Positions 27,782 through 36,023 of a stretch of 64,000 nucleotides of DNA are shown here, one piece after another. A program made the translations under genes and the position numbers. Numbering within the stretch: position 1 is the first letter of the stretch; the number at the start of each line of letters is the position of its first letter. A model generated the notes under the pieces. It ran no database searches. It was not told the origin of the DNA and saw only the letters and a list, made by a program, of their open reading frames with translations. The stretch is from G965212005 sp965212005 (GTDB lineage: Bacteria; Pseudomonadota; Gammaproteobacteria; Porifericomitales; Porifericomitaceae), in the NCBI GenBank assembly GCA_965212005.1, contig OZ243038.1, forward strand, positions 310,001 through 374,000. Reading direction: 5' to 3'.

Positions 27782-28768
27782 TCATGCTCCTGACAACAAC
27801 ACCCGCACGTGAGCGCATACCGCGGAAGATAATCCGCGCAGGTTATATCCTCCTTCCAATACGGATACTAATTTTCCCTGGCAGTGCCGATCCGCCAGGG
27901 ATAACAACATCCGGGTCAACTCGGCGTATCCGGCGTCGCTCACGCTGAAGCATCCCAGCAAGTCCGATGCCCTGGAATCGAAACCGGCAGACAGCAAAAT
28001 CAACTCGGGGGCGAAACGATCCGCCGCCGGCAGCAGGATTTGACGGAATACCTGTATCATCCGGGCATCGGAAGTACCGCAAGGCAGTGGAACGTTGATA
28101 TTCAGTCCCAGCCCGGCCCCCGCCCCCCGGCGCTCGGCCGATCCGGTGCCCGGATAGGCATGCAGATCATGGGTGGAAAAAAACAATACCTCCGGATCGG
28201 AGTAGAAGAAGGCCTCAGTACCATTGCCATGGTGATAATCCCAATCCACGATCAGGATGCGCCGGAGCGCGTGCTGCCGGCGGGCGTGAAACACTGCTGC
28301 CGCGACGTAATTGTAATAGCAAAAGCCTTCCTCTCTACCGCTCCTGTAAGCGTGGTGGCCCGGCGGACGCACCGCACAAAAAGCATTCGACCAGTTCCCT
28401 CGGCACACTTGATCCAACGCCGTGTTGACCCCGGCCGCGGCATATAAGGCCGCACTATGTGCCCGAGGATATCGTTGCTGAATCGACTCGACGTGAGCCG
28501 GCCCATGCACGCGGCGCAGCAGTTCCCGAGTTTGCCCTGCCTGTGGTCGCAGGTGCTGCAACCGCGGCCACAGCCGCTGTTGCTCCAGCCCCCGCAGGAT
28601 AGCCCGCAATCTCTCGGGAGACTCTGGATGCTGCGGTGCAATGAAATGCTTCAAGTATATTGGGTCGTAAATCAAACCAGTGCTTCGGTGTGCTGCCGCC
28701 CTGCCTGCCGGCACCAGCCAGTAGAATGCACCGCTGCCCAGAACAAAAGAGAAATCCCTGCGCTTCAT
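27782..28768 (-). CDS. Histone-deacetylase-family hydrolase with Tat signal
   Basis: Zn-dependent amidohydrolase of the arginase/deacetylase fold, 328 residues from the start at 28768. Motifs are complete: HPESPERLRAI, RPPGHHAY (His138, His139), DWDYHHGNGTE (ligands Asp177, His179), the substrate-loop STHDLHAYPGTG, and LSAGFDSR (third ligand). The N-terminus MKRRDFSFVLGSGAF plus a hydrophobic stretch ending AGRAAAH looks like a twin-arginine signal, so the enzyme may act in the periplasm. Likely substrates of bacterial members are acetylpolyamines or other small acetylamides (inference). A longer frame to 28861 would bury the signal and is not preferred. Confidence 0.88.
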   Translation of the reverse strand: MKRRDFSFVLGSGAFYWLVPAGRAAAHRSTGLIYDPIYLKHFIAPQHPESPERLRAILRGLEQQRLWPRLQHLRPQAGQTRELLRRVHGPAHVESIQQRYPRAHSAALYAAAGVNTALDQVCRGNWSNAFCAVRPPGHHAYRSGREEGFCYYNYVAAAVFHARRQHALRRILIVDWDYHHGNGTEAFFYSDPEVLFFSTHDLHAYPGTGSAERRGAGAGLGLNINVPLPCGTSDARMIQVFRQILLPAADRFAPELILLSAGFDSRASDLLGCFSVSDAGYAELTRMLLSLADRHCQGKLVSVLEGGYNLRGLSSAVCAHVRVLLSGA

Positions 28769-29030
28769 CACTGCGCTCGGGAGAGGAAGGAAATTGCAGT
28801 GCTCATCCGTATAGCCTATGCTTTTCCAGCTGGAATATCCGTCATCGGTCGTACGCTCCATGCGTTATTCCCCGCCTGGCGCAATTCCACCGAACCAGGG
28901 CAGGGTCACCGCGACCATACCGATAGCACGTACACGCTGCCACGCTGTGATCATTTGTACCGATGAAAAAGGTTTTCGGCAACCTGAGCAAGCACCTGGC
29001 AGGTACCCCGGCCAACGCCCGCTGACAGCA

Positions 29031-29795
29031 ATGCGCACAGAATCGTCCCCGCTGCTCTACCATTTCGATCGAGGCTGCCTGCAACGCGGCTTTCCTGCTG
29101 CTGAAACGGCTTTACGCGAGCCCAATGGACTGCTCGCCGCCGGCGGAAGACTGGACAGCGACACCTTGCTGCAGGCCTACGGAAAAGGCATTTTCCCCTG
29201 GTACGAAGGCAGCGAGCCCATTCTGTGGTGGACCCCCGACCCGCGCTGCGTGCTGTATCCGGAGCAGGTACATGTTTCCAGAAGCCTGGCGCGAAAGCTA
29301 AAGAAAAAGCTGTTTCACTTTACCGTCAACGGGGCGTTCCAATCGGTGATTCGAGCCTGTGCCCGAAGCCGTGACGGCGAGGGCGGCAACTGGATCACTC
29401 CAGCCATGATCCAGGCCTATTGCCGGCTGCACACCCTGGGCCATGCGCATTCTTTGGAGATCTGGCATCAGCATCAGCTGACGGGAGGGATCTATGGCAT
29501 CGCCATCGGCCGGGTGTTCTTTGGCGAATCCATGTTCAGCGCCCGCCCGGACGCCTCCAAAGCGGCCCTGGTCTGCCTCGCCGGGCTGCTGCAGGATCAT
29601 GGTTTTCGGCTCATCGACTGCCAGGTGGCATCGGCACATTTGTACACGATGGGTGCGGTTTCCCTGCCGCGCCCGGATTTTTTACGCTTACTTGCGGACT
29701 GGTGCGCACAAACCCCCGAGCGCAGGCTGGAACTATCGCCGCCCGGGGCACAGGCGAGTCTGCCCTGCGCCTCCCGGCACGCATCCGTGCGTTAA
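29031..29795 (+). CDS. aat: Leucyl/phenylalanyl-tRNA--protein transferase
   Basis: Adds Leu or Phe from charged tRNA to N-terminal Arg/Lys of proteins, marking them for ClpS/ClpAP (N-end rule). The 254-residue product shows the family blocks FPAAETALREPNGLLAAGG, AYGKGIFPWYEG, ILWWTPDPRCVL, the TPAMIQAYCRLH region, GGIYGIAIGRVFFGESMF, and LIDCQVASAHLYTMGA. The start at 29031 gives the common length; the frame runs upstream to 28818 with unrelated residues. In pseudomonads aat lies close to ftsK, so its position here is a loose echo of that order. Confidence 0.95.
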   Translation: MRTESSPLLYHFDRGCLQRGFPAAETALREPNGLLAAGGRLDSDTLLQAYGKGIFPWYEGSEPILWWTPDPRCVLYPEQVHVSRSLARKLKKKLFHFTVNGAFQSVIRACARSRDGEGGNWITPAMIQAYCRLHTLGHAHSLEIWHQHQLTGGIYGIAIGRVFFGESMFSARPDASKAALVCLAGLLQDHGFRLIDCQVASAHLYTMGAVSLPRPDFLRLLADWCAQTPERRLELSPPGAQASLPCASRHASVR

Positions 29796-29899
29796 AATCC
29801 TCTGCCATCGGAACCAGGACGTCCACGGCTCTGCCGCCCGGCACATTTCGCCCGGAGAAGCCGCGGGTGCCGGGCACCCCACCGGCCTCCCAGACCAGG

Positions 29900-31114
29900 C
29901 TAATGGGACGCAGCCAGCGGAGCCGTAACATAATCGGCTTCGCGGATCGGGTAATGCAGCAGCGCAGCAAGCACCCCGGCAACAATGACAAACCACCACA
30001 TGAGCGTGTAATCGCCGGAATACAGGTGGATCACTCCTCCCAGCCAGGCGCCGCAAAAAGAGCCCAACTGATGCGAGAAAAAGACGAATCCGAACAGCAT
30101 CGACATCGAAGCGGTGCCAAAGAAACGGATCACCAAGCCGCTGGTAAGAGGGATGGTCCCCAACCACAGCAAGCCGATCAGCGCACCGAACAGCAGGCTG
30201 GTGGCAGGCCCGGAAGGGACCAGCAGGAAAACCAGGATCAAAAGCGCCCGCAACAAGTATAACCAGGCCAGGATAATTCTCATCGGAAACCGGCTGCCGA
30301 GCCAACCGCAGGCCAGAGTGCCGAAAACGTTGAACAGGCCAATCAGGCTCAGAGTCCAGGCGGCGACCTGCGGGCCGATCCCTTTTTCCAACAGGTATTG
30401 CGGCAAATGGGTAGTGATAAAAACCACCTGCAGGCCGCAGACGAAAAAACCCGTAGTCAGCAGCAGGTAGTCCCGATTGCCCAGCGCGGCGCCTAAAATT
30501 CGCAGCTGACTTTGCCGTGCGGCGCCTGCGGCCGGAATGATGGGACGTTCCCGCAGGCAGGCAGCGACCGGAGTCATCAGCAACGCAAATATCGCCATGA
30601 CCACGCAGGCCACAACCCAGCCGAAATGCCCCAGCAAACTGCCCGCAACCGGCACCAGTAAAAATTGCCCCAGGGAACCGGCTGCGGTAACGGCGCCCAG
30701 TGCCTGTGAGCGCCACTGCACCGGCGCGCACCGCGCCACTGCACCCAGCACTACGGAAAAGCCGCACCCGGACAGCCCCAGGCCGATCAGCAAATGACCG
30801 AGCAGTAAACCGCCGGGGCTGCGCAAGCTGCCGGCCATCAGCACCAGGCCCAGGGTGTAGCCAATCGCGCCGCAGGCGGCCACCCGGGCAGCACCGTGCC
30901 GATCGGCCAGAGACCCGAATAGCGTTGAAAAGATCCCCCAAACGACGTTTTGCAGGGCAATGGCCCAGATGAAAAATTGAGCCGTCTCAGCCCCGTTCCA
31001 GCGGGTAAACGAGGGCAAAAACAAGCCGAAAGATTGCCGCAGGCCTAGTGAGATGGCCATCATGGCGCCGCCGCAGAACAGAATCAGCAGGAAATGGGAG
31101 CGCAGGGTAGACAT
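29900..31114 (-). CDS. Major facilitator superfamily transporter
   Basis: Inner-membrane carrier of 404 residues with 12 hydrophobic segments. The start at 31114 (MSTLRSHFLLILFCGG) is chosen over an upstream frame to 31279. GSLADRHGAARVA matches the MFS loop 2-3 signature, and an equivalent occurs at GWLGSRFPMRI between helices 8 and 9. The N-terminal pattern SLGLRQSFGLFLP and later HLPQYLLEKG recall monocarboxylate/oxalate-formate-type carriers, but the substrate is not evident. No catabolic gene adjoins it. Confidence 0.85.
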   Translation of the reverse strand: MSTLRSHFLLILFCGGAMMAISLGLRQSFGLFLPSFTRWNGAETAQFFIWAIALQNVVWGIFSTLFGSLADRHGAARVAACGAIGYTLGLVLMAGSLRSPGGLLLGHLLIGLGLSGCGFSVVLGAVARCAPVQWRSQALGAVTAAGSLGQFLLVPVAGSLLGHFGWVVACVVMAIFALLMTPVAACLRERPIIPAAGAARQSQLRILGAALGNRDYLLLTTGFFVCGLQVVFITTHLPQYLLEKGIGPQVAAWTLSLIGLFNVFGTLACGWLGSRFPMRIILAWLYLLRALLILVFLLVPSGPATSLLFGALIGLLWLGTIPLTSGLVIRFFGTASMSMLFGFVFFSHQLGSFCGAWLGGVIHLYSGDYTLMWWFVIVAGVLAALLHYPIREADYVTAPLAASH

Positions 31115-31462
31115 CGTGATTCGGCAGTGCGGGGAAAGTATCAGCGTAGCACCTGCCATTATATCAAGCTCGCTGTGACGGCAGGCACCCGGCACCGTAT
31201 ATCGATAACAACCCGGAGCACCTCCCTGCCTGCCGCGGAGGCGATGGGCGCCCAGGTTCGCCGGGGCAGTGGGAAGCAATGACTTTCCGGACGTTCGCCG
31301 GCATTCGATTCGGGAAGGTCAGCGCCAATGCCGGCCTCGGCGGATGGCAAAATGGTTATTGAGACAGTGAACGCGTGGTTTCATCCGAGCAGCGGGGCCA
31401 GTGTATCATAGCGAATGCACGGCAATGAACGGTTCTCCGATGAGCCTTGATGAGCCTTGGCA
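31115..31462. other. Divergent intergenic region
   Basis: This 348-base stretch separates the MFS gene (-) from the cation efflux gene (+) and should contain both promoters. A short direct repeat (TGAGCCTTG at 31441 and again at 31451) lies just before the efflux start. No gene or operator was recognised. Confidence 0.4.
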
Positions 31463-32458
31463 ATGAACCCTGACAAACCGATGACTTCCACTGAAGCGGC
31501 GCCCATCGCCGGGTCTACCGACCGGCTCATGCGCCTGGCCAGCTATGCTTCCGTCACTACCGCCGGCCTGCTGATCCTGGTGAAGCTGTTTGCCTGGCAC
31601 TACACCAACTCCATCAGCCTGTTCGCCAGCCTGATCGATTCCGTATTGGACGTCGCGGCCTCTGTGATCAGCATGCTGGCCATCAGGCAGGCTTTGATGC
31701 CTCCGGATCGGGAACATCGTTTCGGTCACGGGAAAGCCGAACCCCTGGCCGCCCTGGGACAGGCCGCTTTCATCTGCGGCTCAGGGATCTTTCTGATCAT
31801 CCAGGCGCTGAGCCGCCTCATCACCCCGGTCCCGCCCACGCATGGCGCAGTTGGGATCGCGGTAATGCTGTTCTCCATCGTCGTCACCCTGGGGCTGGTC
31901 TGTTTCCAGCACTACGTGGTGCGCCGCTCTGCCTCCATCGCCATTGCCGCCGATTCCCTGCACTACAAGGGCGACCTGTTGGCGAACACTGCCGTCATTG
32001 TGGCACTGGTGCTCAGCACCCAATTGGGTTGGGCGCGTGCCGACTCACTATTTGCCCTCGGGATCGCCTTTTACATCCTCTATAACACCTGGATCATCGC
32101 CTGCGACGCACTGGACATGCTGATGGACCGGGAACTGCCCGATCAGGAACGCAAGCGCATTATCTCCCTGATCTTTCAGCAGCCGCGGGTATTGGCGATA
32201 CATGATTTGCGCACCCGGCGCGCCGGTACACAAATATTCATCCAGTGTCACATTGAGATGAACGCTAACATCAGCCTGCTGCAGGCTCATGAAATTGTGG
32301 ATCGGGTCGAAATACTGCTGACCGAACATTTCCCCAGGGCGGAAGTGATCCTGCACGAGGATCCATATTTAGAGGAACAGGACGCTCCGAGCCGGATCTT
32401 GCGCGACTCGCAGGAGTTTGCGGAACTCAAAAGCGCAGAAAACAATGCCACGGCTTGA
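31463..32458 (+). CDS. Cation diffusion facilitator (FieF/ZitB type)
   Basis: Inner-membrane divalent-cation/proton antiporter of 331 residues. Six hydrophobic segments precede a cytoplasmic domain. The metal sites are visible as LIDSVLDVAAS in TM2 and ADSLHYKGDLLAN (H-x3-D) in TM5, with the HRFGHGKAEPLAAL loop between TM2 and TM3. The D-x3-D / H-x3-D pattern is that of the FieF class, which moves Zn, Fe or Cd. An in-frame TTG at 31457 is possible, but the ATG at 31463 is preferred. No metal regulator is adjacent. Confidence 0.92.
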   Translation: MNPDKPMTSTEAAPIAGSTDRLMRLASYASVTTAGLLILVKLFAWHYTNSISLFASLIDSVLDVAASVISMLAIRQALMPPDREHRFGHGKAEPLAALGQAAFICGSGIFLIIQALSRLITPVPPTHGAVGIAVMLFSIVVTLGLVCFQHYVVRRSASIAIAADSLHYKGDLLANTAVIVALVLSTQLGWARADSLFALGIAFYILYNTWIIACDALDMLMDRELPDQERKRIISLIFQQPRVLAIHDLRTRRAGTQIFIQCHIEMNANISLLQAHEIVDRVEILLTEHFPRAEVILHEDPYLEEQDAPSRILRDSQEFAELKSAENNATA

Positions 32459-32546
32459 TCTCGAGCGCCTGTCAGGATCAGGGCTGACGGGCGCCGGAGC
32501 GCGGCAACGCTCTACCGTACTGACGCGATGCCGCGGGAACCGGGGG

Positions 32547-33869
32547 CTACAGGCGCAGCAGGGAGACGCCCGCCGGGGTACGGCTGCGCTCCAGTTTCGA
32601 TTTGACGTCAAATACAACGCCCTTCCCCCCTTCCAGCAATGTTTGCGGCAACTCCCAGCCCGCCTGCACAAAGGCATGATGGGGCACCGCCAACACCACC
32701 GCGCCCGCCGGCTGCAACTGCTGCCGGGGGAGTAATTCCAGGCCGTACTCACGGCGCACAGCCCCGGCATCCGCCAGCGGATCATGCAGCTGCACCAGCG
32801 CCCCGAAACTCTTCAGTTCCCGGACCATGTCAGCCACCCGAGTGTTGCGCACGTCCGGTATATCCGGCTTGAAGGCAAAGCCCAGCACGGTGATACGGCT
32901 CCCGCAGATCTGCTGTCCTTGCACACTCATCTCGCGCAGCAGACGATGCGCCACCTCGGTACCCATGGAATCGTTAATGTTGCGCCCGGCGAGGATGACC
33001 TGGGAATGATAGCCTGATTCAGCCGCCTTATAGAGCAGATAATACGGATCCACGCCTACGCAATGTCCACCCACCAGGCCGGGAGTGAAGTCGGACAAAA
33101 AATTCCATTTGGTGCCGGCCGCTGCCAGCACTTCGTGCGTATCGATCCCCATAGCGTTGAAAATAAAAGAAAATTCATTCATCAACGCGATATTCAGGTC
33201 GCGCTGGATATTCTCAATCACCTTGGCCGCTTCCGCCACGCGAATATCCTGGACTCGGTACAGATCGGCACGGATGACGCGACCGTACAGGTCGGCCATC
33301 TGCTCTAAAGTCGCGGCATCCGGTGCGGCGATGATTTTGACGGTATTCTCCAGGGTATGGCACGGATCGCCCGGATTAATCCGCTCCGGGGAATAACCGA
33401 CAAAAAAATCAGCGCCGCAGCGCAGGCCCGAACCTCGCTCCAATACAGGAATACATTCTTCCTCGGTAACGCCGGGATACACGGTAGACTCGTAGACGAC
33501 GATATCCCCGCGCTTGAGCCTGCCCGCCAAGGTCTCGGAAGCACGCAGCAGGCAACCAAGATCAGGCTGGCGCATCCGGTTAATCGGCGTGGGCACGGCA
33601 ACCAGGTGGAAGTCAGCGTGGCGCAACTGCTCCGGATCTGCGGTAATCCGGTCTTTGATCCGAGCCAATGCCTCGGGGGAAATACTACCGGAATCATCCC
33701 TGCCCTGGCGCAGCTGTGCGACGCGCTCGGCGTCATCATCGAAGCCGACTGCTTCTGTTTGACCGGCAAAGGCACTCAACAATGGCAATCCCACGTACCC
33801 CAGGCCAATCACGGAAACGCGGCGGCATTGGCTGTCCATCATCTGTTCATCCGCTATGGGCCGGCGCAT
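32547..33869 (-). CDS. Nucleotide-sugar 6-dehydrogenase (WbpO/TviB type)
   Basis: UDP-glucose/GDP-mannose dehydrogenase superfamily enzyme of 440 residues that makes a uronic acid sugar nucleotide by two NAD-linked oxidations. Seen are the Rossmann motif VIGLGYVGLPL, AVPTPIN, YESTVYPGVTEE, FFVGYSPERINPGD, the catalytic Cys in GGHCVGVDPYYL, and the C-terminal LGFAFKPDIPDVRNTR. The YSPERINPGD and GHCVGVDPYYL forms point to the UDP-N-acetylhexosamine (WbpO/TviB/VipA) branch. Internal starts at 33842 and 33839 are possible. No other polysaccharide gene lies nearby in the window. Confidence 0.9.
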   Translation of the reverse strand: MRRPIADEQMMDSQCRRVSVIGLGYVGLPLLSAFAGQTEAVGFDDDAERVAQLRQGRDDSGSISPEALARIKDRITADPEQLRHADFHLVAVPTPINRMRQPDLGCLLRASETLAGRLKRGDIVVYESTVYPGVTEEECIPVLERGSGLRCGADFFVGYSPERINPGDPCHTLENTVKIIAAPDAATLEQMADLYGRVIRADLYRVQDIRVAEAAKVIENIQRDLNIALMNEFSFIFNAMGIDTHEVLAAAGTKWNFLSDFTPGLVGGHCVGVDPYYLLYKAAESGYHSQVILAGRNINDSMGTEVAHRLLREMSVQGQQICGSRITVLGFAFKPDIPDVRNTRVADMVRELKSFGALVQLHDPLADAGAVRREYGLELLPRQQLQPAGAVVLAVPHHAFVQAGWELPQTLLEGGKGVVFDVKSKLERSRTPAGVSLLRL

Positions 33870-34005
33870 GGAGAGAACAAGGGAATCGTACCGGCTGCTG
33901 ATGGAGCAGGAAGTCTGGCGGATCGGAGCAAGGTCTAAGAAGCACAGTCGGCTAAAGCGGCGCCCCGCCCCGGCACGCCTTTGTCATGCGTCCTTTTTCC
34001 GGCAT

Positions 34006-34081
34006 TGGCGTCCCCAGGGGGAGTCGAACCCCCGTTACCGCCTTGAAAGGGCGGCGTCCTAGGCCTCTAGACGATGGGGAC
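34006..34081 (-). tRNA. tRNA-Glu(UUC)
   Basis: Minus-strand cloverleaf with acceptor GTCCCCA/TGGGGAC, anticodon loop CTTTCAA (anticodon TTC), T-loop TTCGACT, discriminator G and encoded CCA. First bases and the GTCTAGAGGCCTAGGAC arm are typical of proteobacterial tRNA-Glu. Last gene in the Val-Ala-Glu series on this strand. Confidence 0.95.
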
Positions 34082-34275
34082 ATCGGTACCAAACGCTCCG
34101 GCGGCATCCATCCCTATCAATAACATGCGAATCACGAAGGATAGTAGGATAGGGATCGGGGAGCGATGAGATCAGCATTTTCCTGGGGCTTGTCGATGGA
34201 TTAACGTTTCGGGCATCGATGCATGCTCCAGCGGATGCTGCGGTTCGAAAGCAAACGCTGCAGGTAAAGTGGTTT

Positions 34276-34351
<76 letters not shown>

Positions 34352-35076
34352 AGCTCAATCCGCACATTATCACAATGCATGGATGGCAGCCCCCTGTCAG
34401 AAACTGCTTTATGCGTTCATCAAGCAAGGCGCTGCGCTATCTTATTGCCCGGACTGCGAATTTGTCAAGTGACAGGCGCTGCGGTCGAAGCCGCCTGGGT
34501 CCCACCATTGTTACCTGCCGCAGCCGCCCGGGCGTCATGCCGGAGGCCGGCAATGGTAGCTCTAAAGAGAGGATGCCGACCTTCCCATCGTCCGGCGCGG
34601 CAGTCTCATGTGTCCCGGCTCCGTCGCAGTGTGCGCCACTGCGACGCCCCCTGCCCTGCGAAATCTGCGTATCGGCGCGTCCTTTTCGGTGCCGGCGGCA
34701 GCTGCATTTCGCCAGTGCGATCAGCGGGTATGCCCGATGATCCGGGGGTTTCGATTCGATGCCAAATTGCCTGCATCACAATATCATTGTTCTCCAGAAA
34801 TCCGGGCAGCCCCGCCATGGAGCTGGCAGAAGGAAGCACGAGGTGGAGCCGGCAGGGAACGTTCTGTTGCACCGAAATGACCGCGCATGAGCAGGTTTCA
34901 GAGCCGGCCCTAAATTACAGCCGCCTCTATTCGCTCCTGGACCTGGCGCTCGAAAGTCAAGGAAATTGGGATCGGTGTTTTGCCCGGGCGCTGGTTGGGT
35001 TTTCCACACTGCAGAAAGAGCCCCTGCCCGTTCCACTCAGGGTCTGCATTTCCGGGAATTCGGCAGGAGCAGGGAA
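34352..35076. other. Long spacer between tRNA-Val and tRNA-Ala, no gene recognised
   Basis: This GC-rich 725-base stretch separates two same-strand tRNA genes. A 239-codon frame on the plus strand (34379-35098) covers most of it but runs into the tRNA-Val gene and its translation is Arg/Pro/Cys-rich without family resemblance; I regard it as chance. I see no promoter or repeat worth naming. Confidence 0.4.
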
Positions 35077-35151
35077 TGGTGGGCGATGTTGGGATTGAAC
35101 CAACGACCTCTGCCGTGTGAAGGCAGCGCTCTCCCTCTGAGCTAATCGCCC
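35077..35151 (-). tRNA. tRNA-Val(CAC)
   Basis: Minus-strand cloverleaf with acceptor GGGCGAT/ATCGCCC, anticodon stem CTGCC/GGCAG enclosing loop TTCACAC (anticodon CAC, reading GUG), T-loop TTCAATC, A73 and encoded CCA. A dedicated GUG reader is absent from E. coli but occurs in other bacteria. Confidence 0.92.
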
Positions 35152-35384
35152 CGCAGGCAAAAGTGTAGCGCATCGGTGCGGCGCAAAATACAGTCTCTGT
35201 TTACGACCACTACATACTGGATAAATCGGGGTTCAGTTCGGCGAGTTTCCAGCAGGGAGTCAGGTATCGACCTTCCCTCTGTGCGGATTAATAATCCAGT
35301 CTTATACCTGCGAATACAACGCAAGTTCCTGTCTACTTTCAAATAAAAATGAGCAGAATTTTGAAGGGACAACAACAATACAAT

Positions 35385-35966
35385 TTACTTCAGCCTTTTA
35401 ATCTTTATCAAGCGTTTGCTCTCACCAATATGCAAATTATGGCTGCCAAGGAAGCCCACTGAAATGTTGGCAGTTGTTGGCAAATCAGGGATTTTAAGAT
35501 ATTTTTTTTCCACTTGCCGCCATGCCTGGCCATTTTTAAAATAAAACTGCCAGCGCCCTCTTGAGTCTTTATCGGCCTTAATTAAGGTGAATGGTATTCT
35601 CTCTTCCTGCTCTTCATCTTTTAGCTCGCGGTTTAAATATTTTTCTCCCAGAACCGATTTTTCCGCCTTTACCTGGGGTCGGGTGGGCGCGTTTACCAGG
35701 ATGCTTTTATCTTTATTTTTGCTTAAGTCCGCTGGTAATGACGGCGCTGGTGTTGGAGATTTTGCTATTGGTTTTTCAGGTGGTTTTTTTGCGGGTAATT
35801 TTTCAGCGGCGATAGTGGGCTGATGAAATTGACCGTCATAGCATTTCAAGCGCGCATCCGGCTCTGTTATAAGCGAGCATGATCGCAGGTTTTTTATCAG
35901 GTGTGCCGGTTCATCAGCTGATAAAGCCAATGGAATAAGCAAAAAAACAGCCACTATGAATCTCAT
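35385..35966 (-). CDS. Small exported protein with R-L-x-C-Y-D motif
   Basis: A 193-residue protein with a signal peptide (residues 1-16, FIVAVFLLIPLALS). The segment C-S-L-I-x-x-x-D-A-R-L-K-C-Y-D (about 30-44) recalls a motif in periplasmic proteins such as type VI secretion-associated TagO/VasI and other small exported proteins; the two Cys probably form a disulfide. A Lys/Pro-rich linker (55-85) leads to a C-terminal domain with WQFYFKNGQAWRQ. No T6SS genes are nearby. The start codon lies inside a strong hairpin. The gene lies 57 bp downstream of the TonB receptor. Function unknown. Confidence 0.75.
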   Translation of the reverse strand: MRFIVAVFLLIPLALSADEPAHLIKNLRSCSLITEPDARLKCYDGQFHQPTIAAEKLPAKKPPEKPIAKSPTPAPSLPADLSKNKDKSILVNAPTRPQVKAEKSVLGEKYLNRELKDEEQEERIPFTLIKADKDSRGRWQFYFKNGQAWRQVEKKYLKIPDLPTTANISVGFLGSHNLHIGESKRLIKIKRLK

Positions 35967-35975
35967 AGTGGCTGT
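35941..35975 (-). terminator. Rho-independent terminator overlapping a start codon
   Basis: On the minus strand a perfect 13-bp stem (35975-35963 with 35959-35947) closes a 3-nt loop and is followed by a run of T (35947-35941). It stands about 50 bp after the stop of the TonB receptor gene and has the full form of an intrinsic terminator. The ATG of the following 193-residue frame (35966-35964) is within the right-hand arm, so the hairpin also covers that start codon and its first codons. Confidence 0.85.
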
Positions 35976-36023
35976 CTTACTCTGCTTTGCTTTCTAAAAG
36001 AAAAGCGCATTCATGGCGCTATG

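Noticed and set aside
29733..30941. 402-residue minus-strand frame overlapping the MFS gene in another frame
   Set aside because: It reads through the same bases as the 12-helix MFS protein but gives a Gly/Arg/Ala-rich product without membrane helices.
34379..35098. 239-residue plus-strand open frame between tRNA-Ala and tRNA-Val
   Set aside because: Overlaps the tRNA-Val gene at its end, composition is random-like, and no domain or signal is seen.
35142..35378. 78-residue minus-strand frame before the island
   Set aside because: Its end overlaps tRNA-Val and the translation shows no family features.
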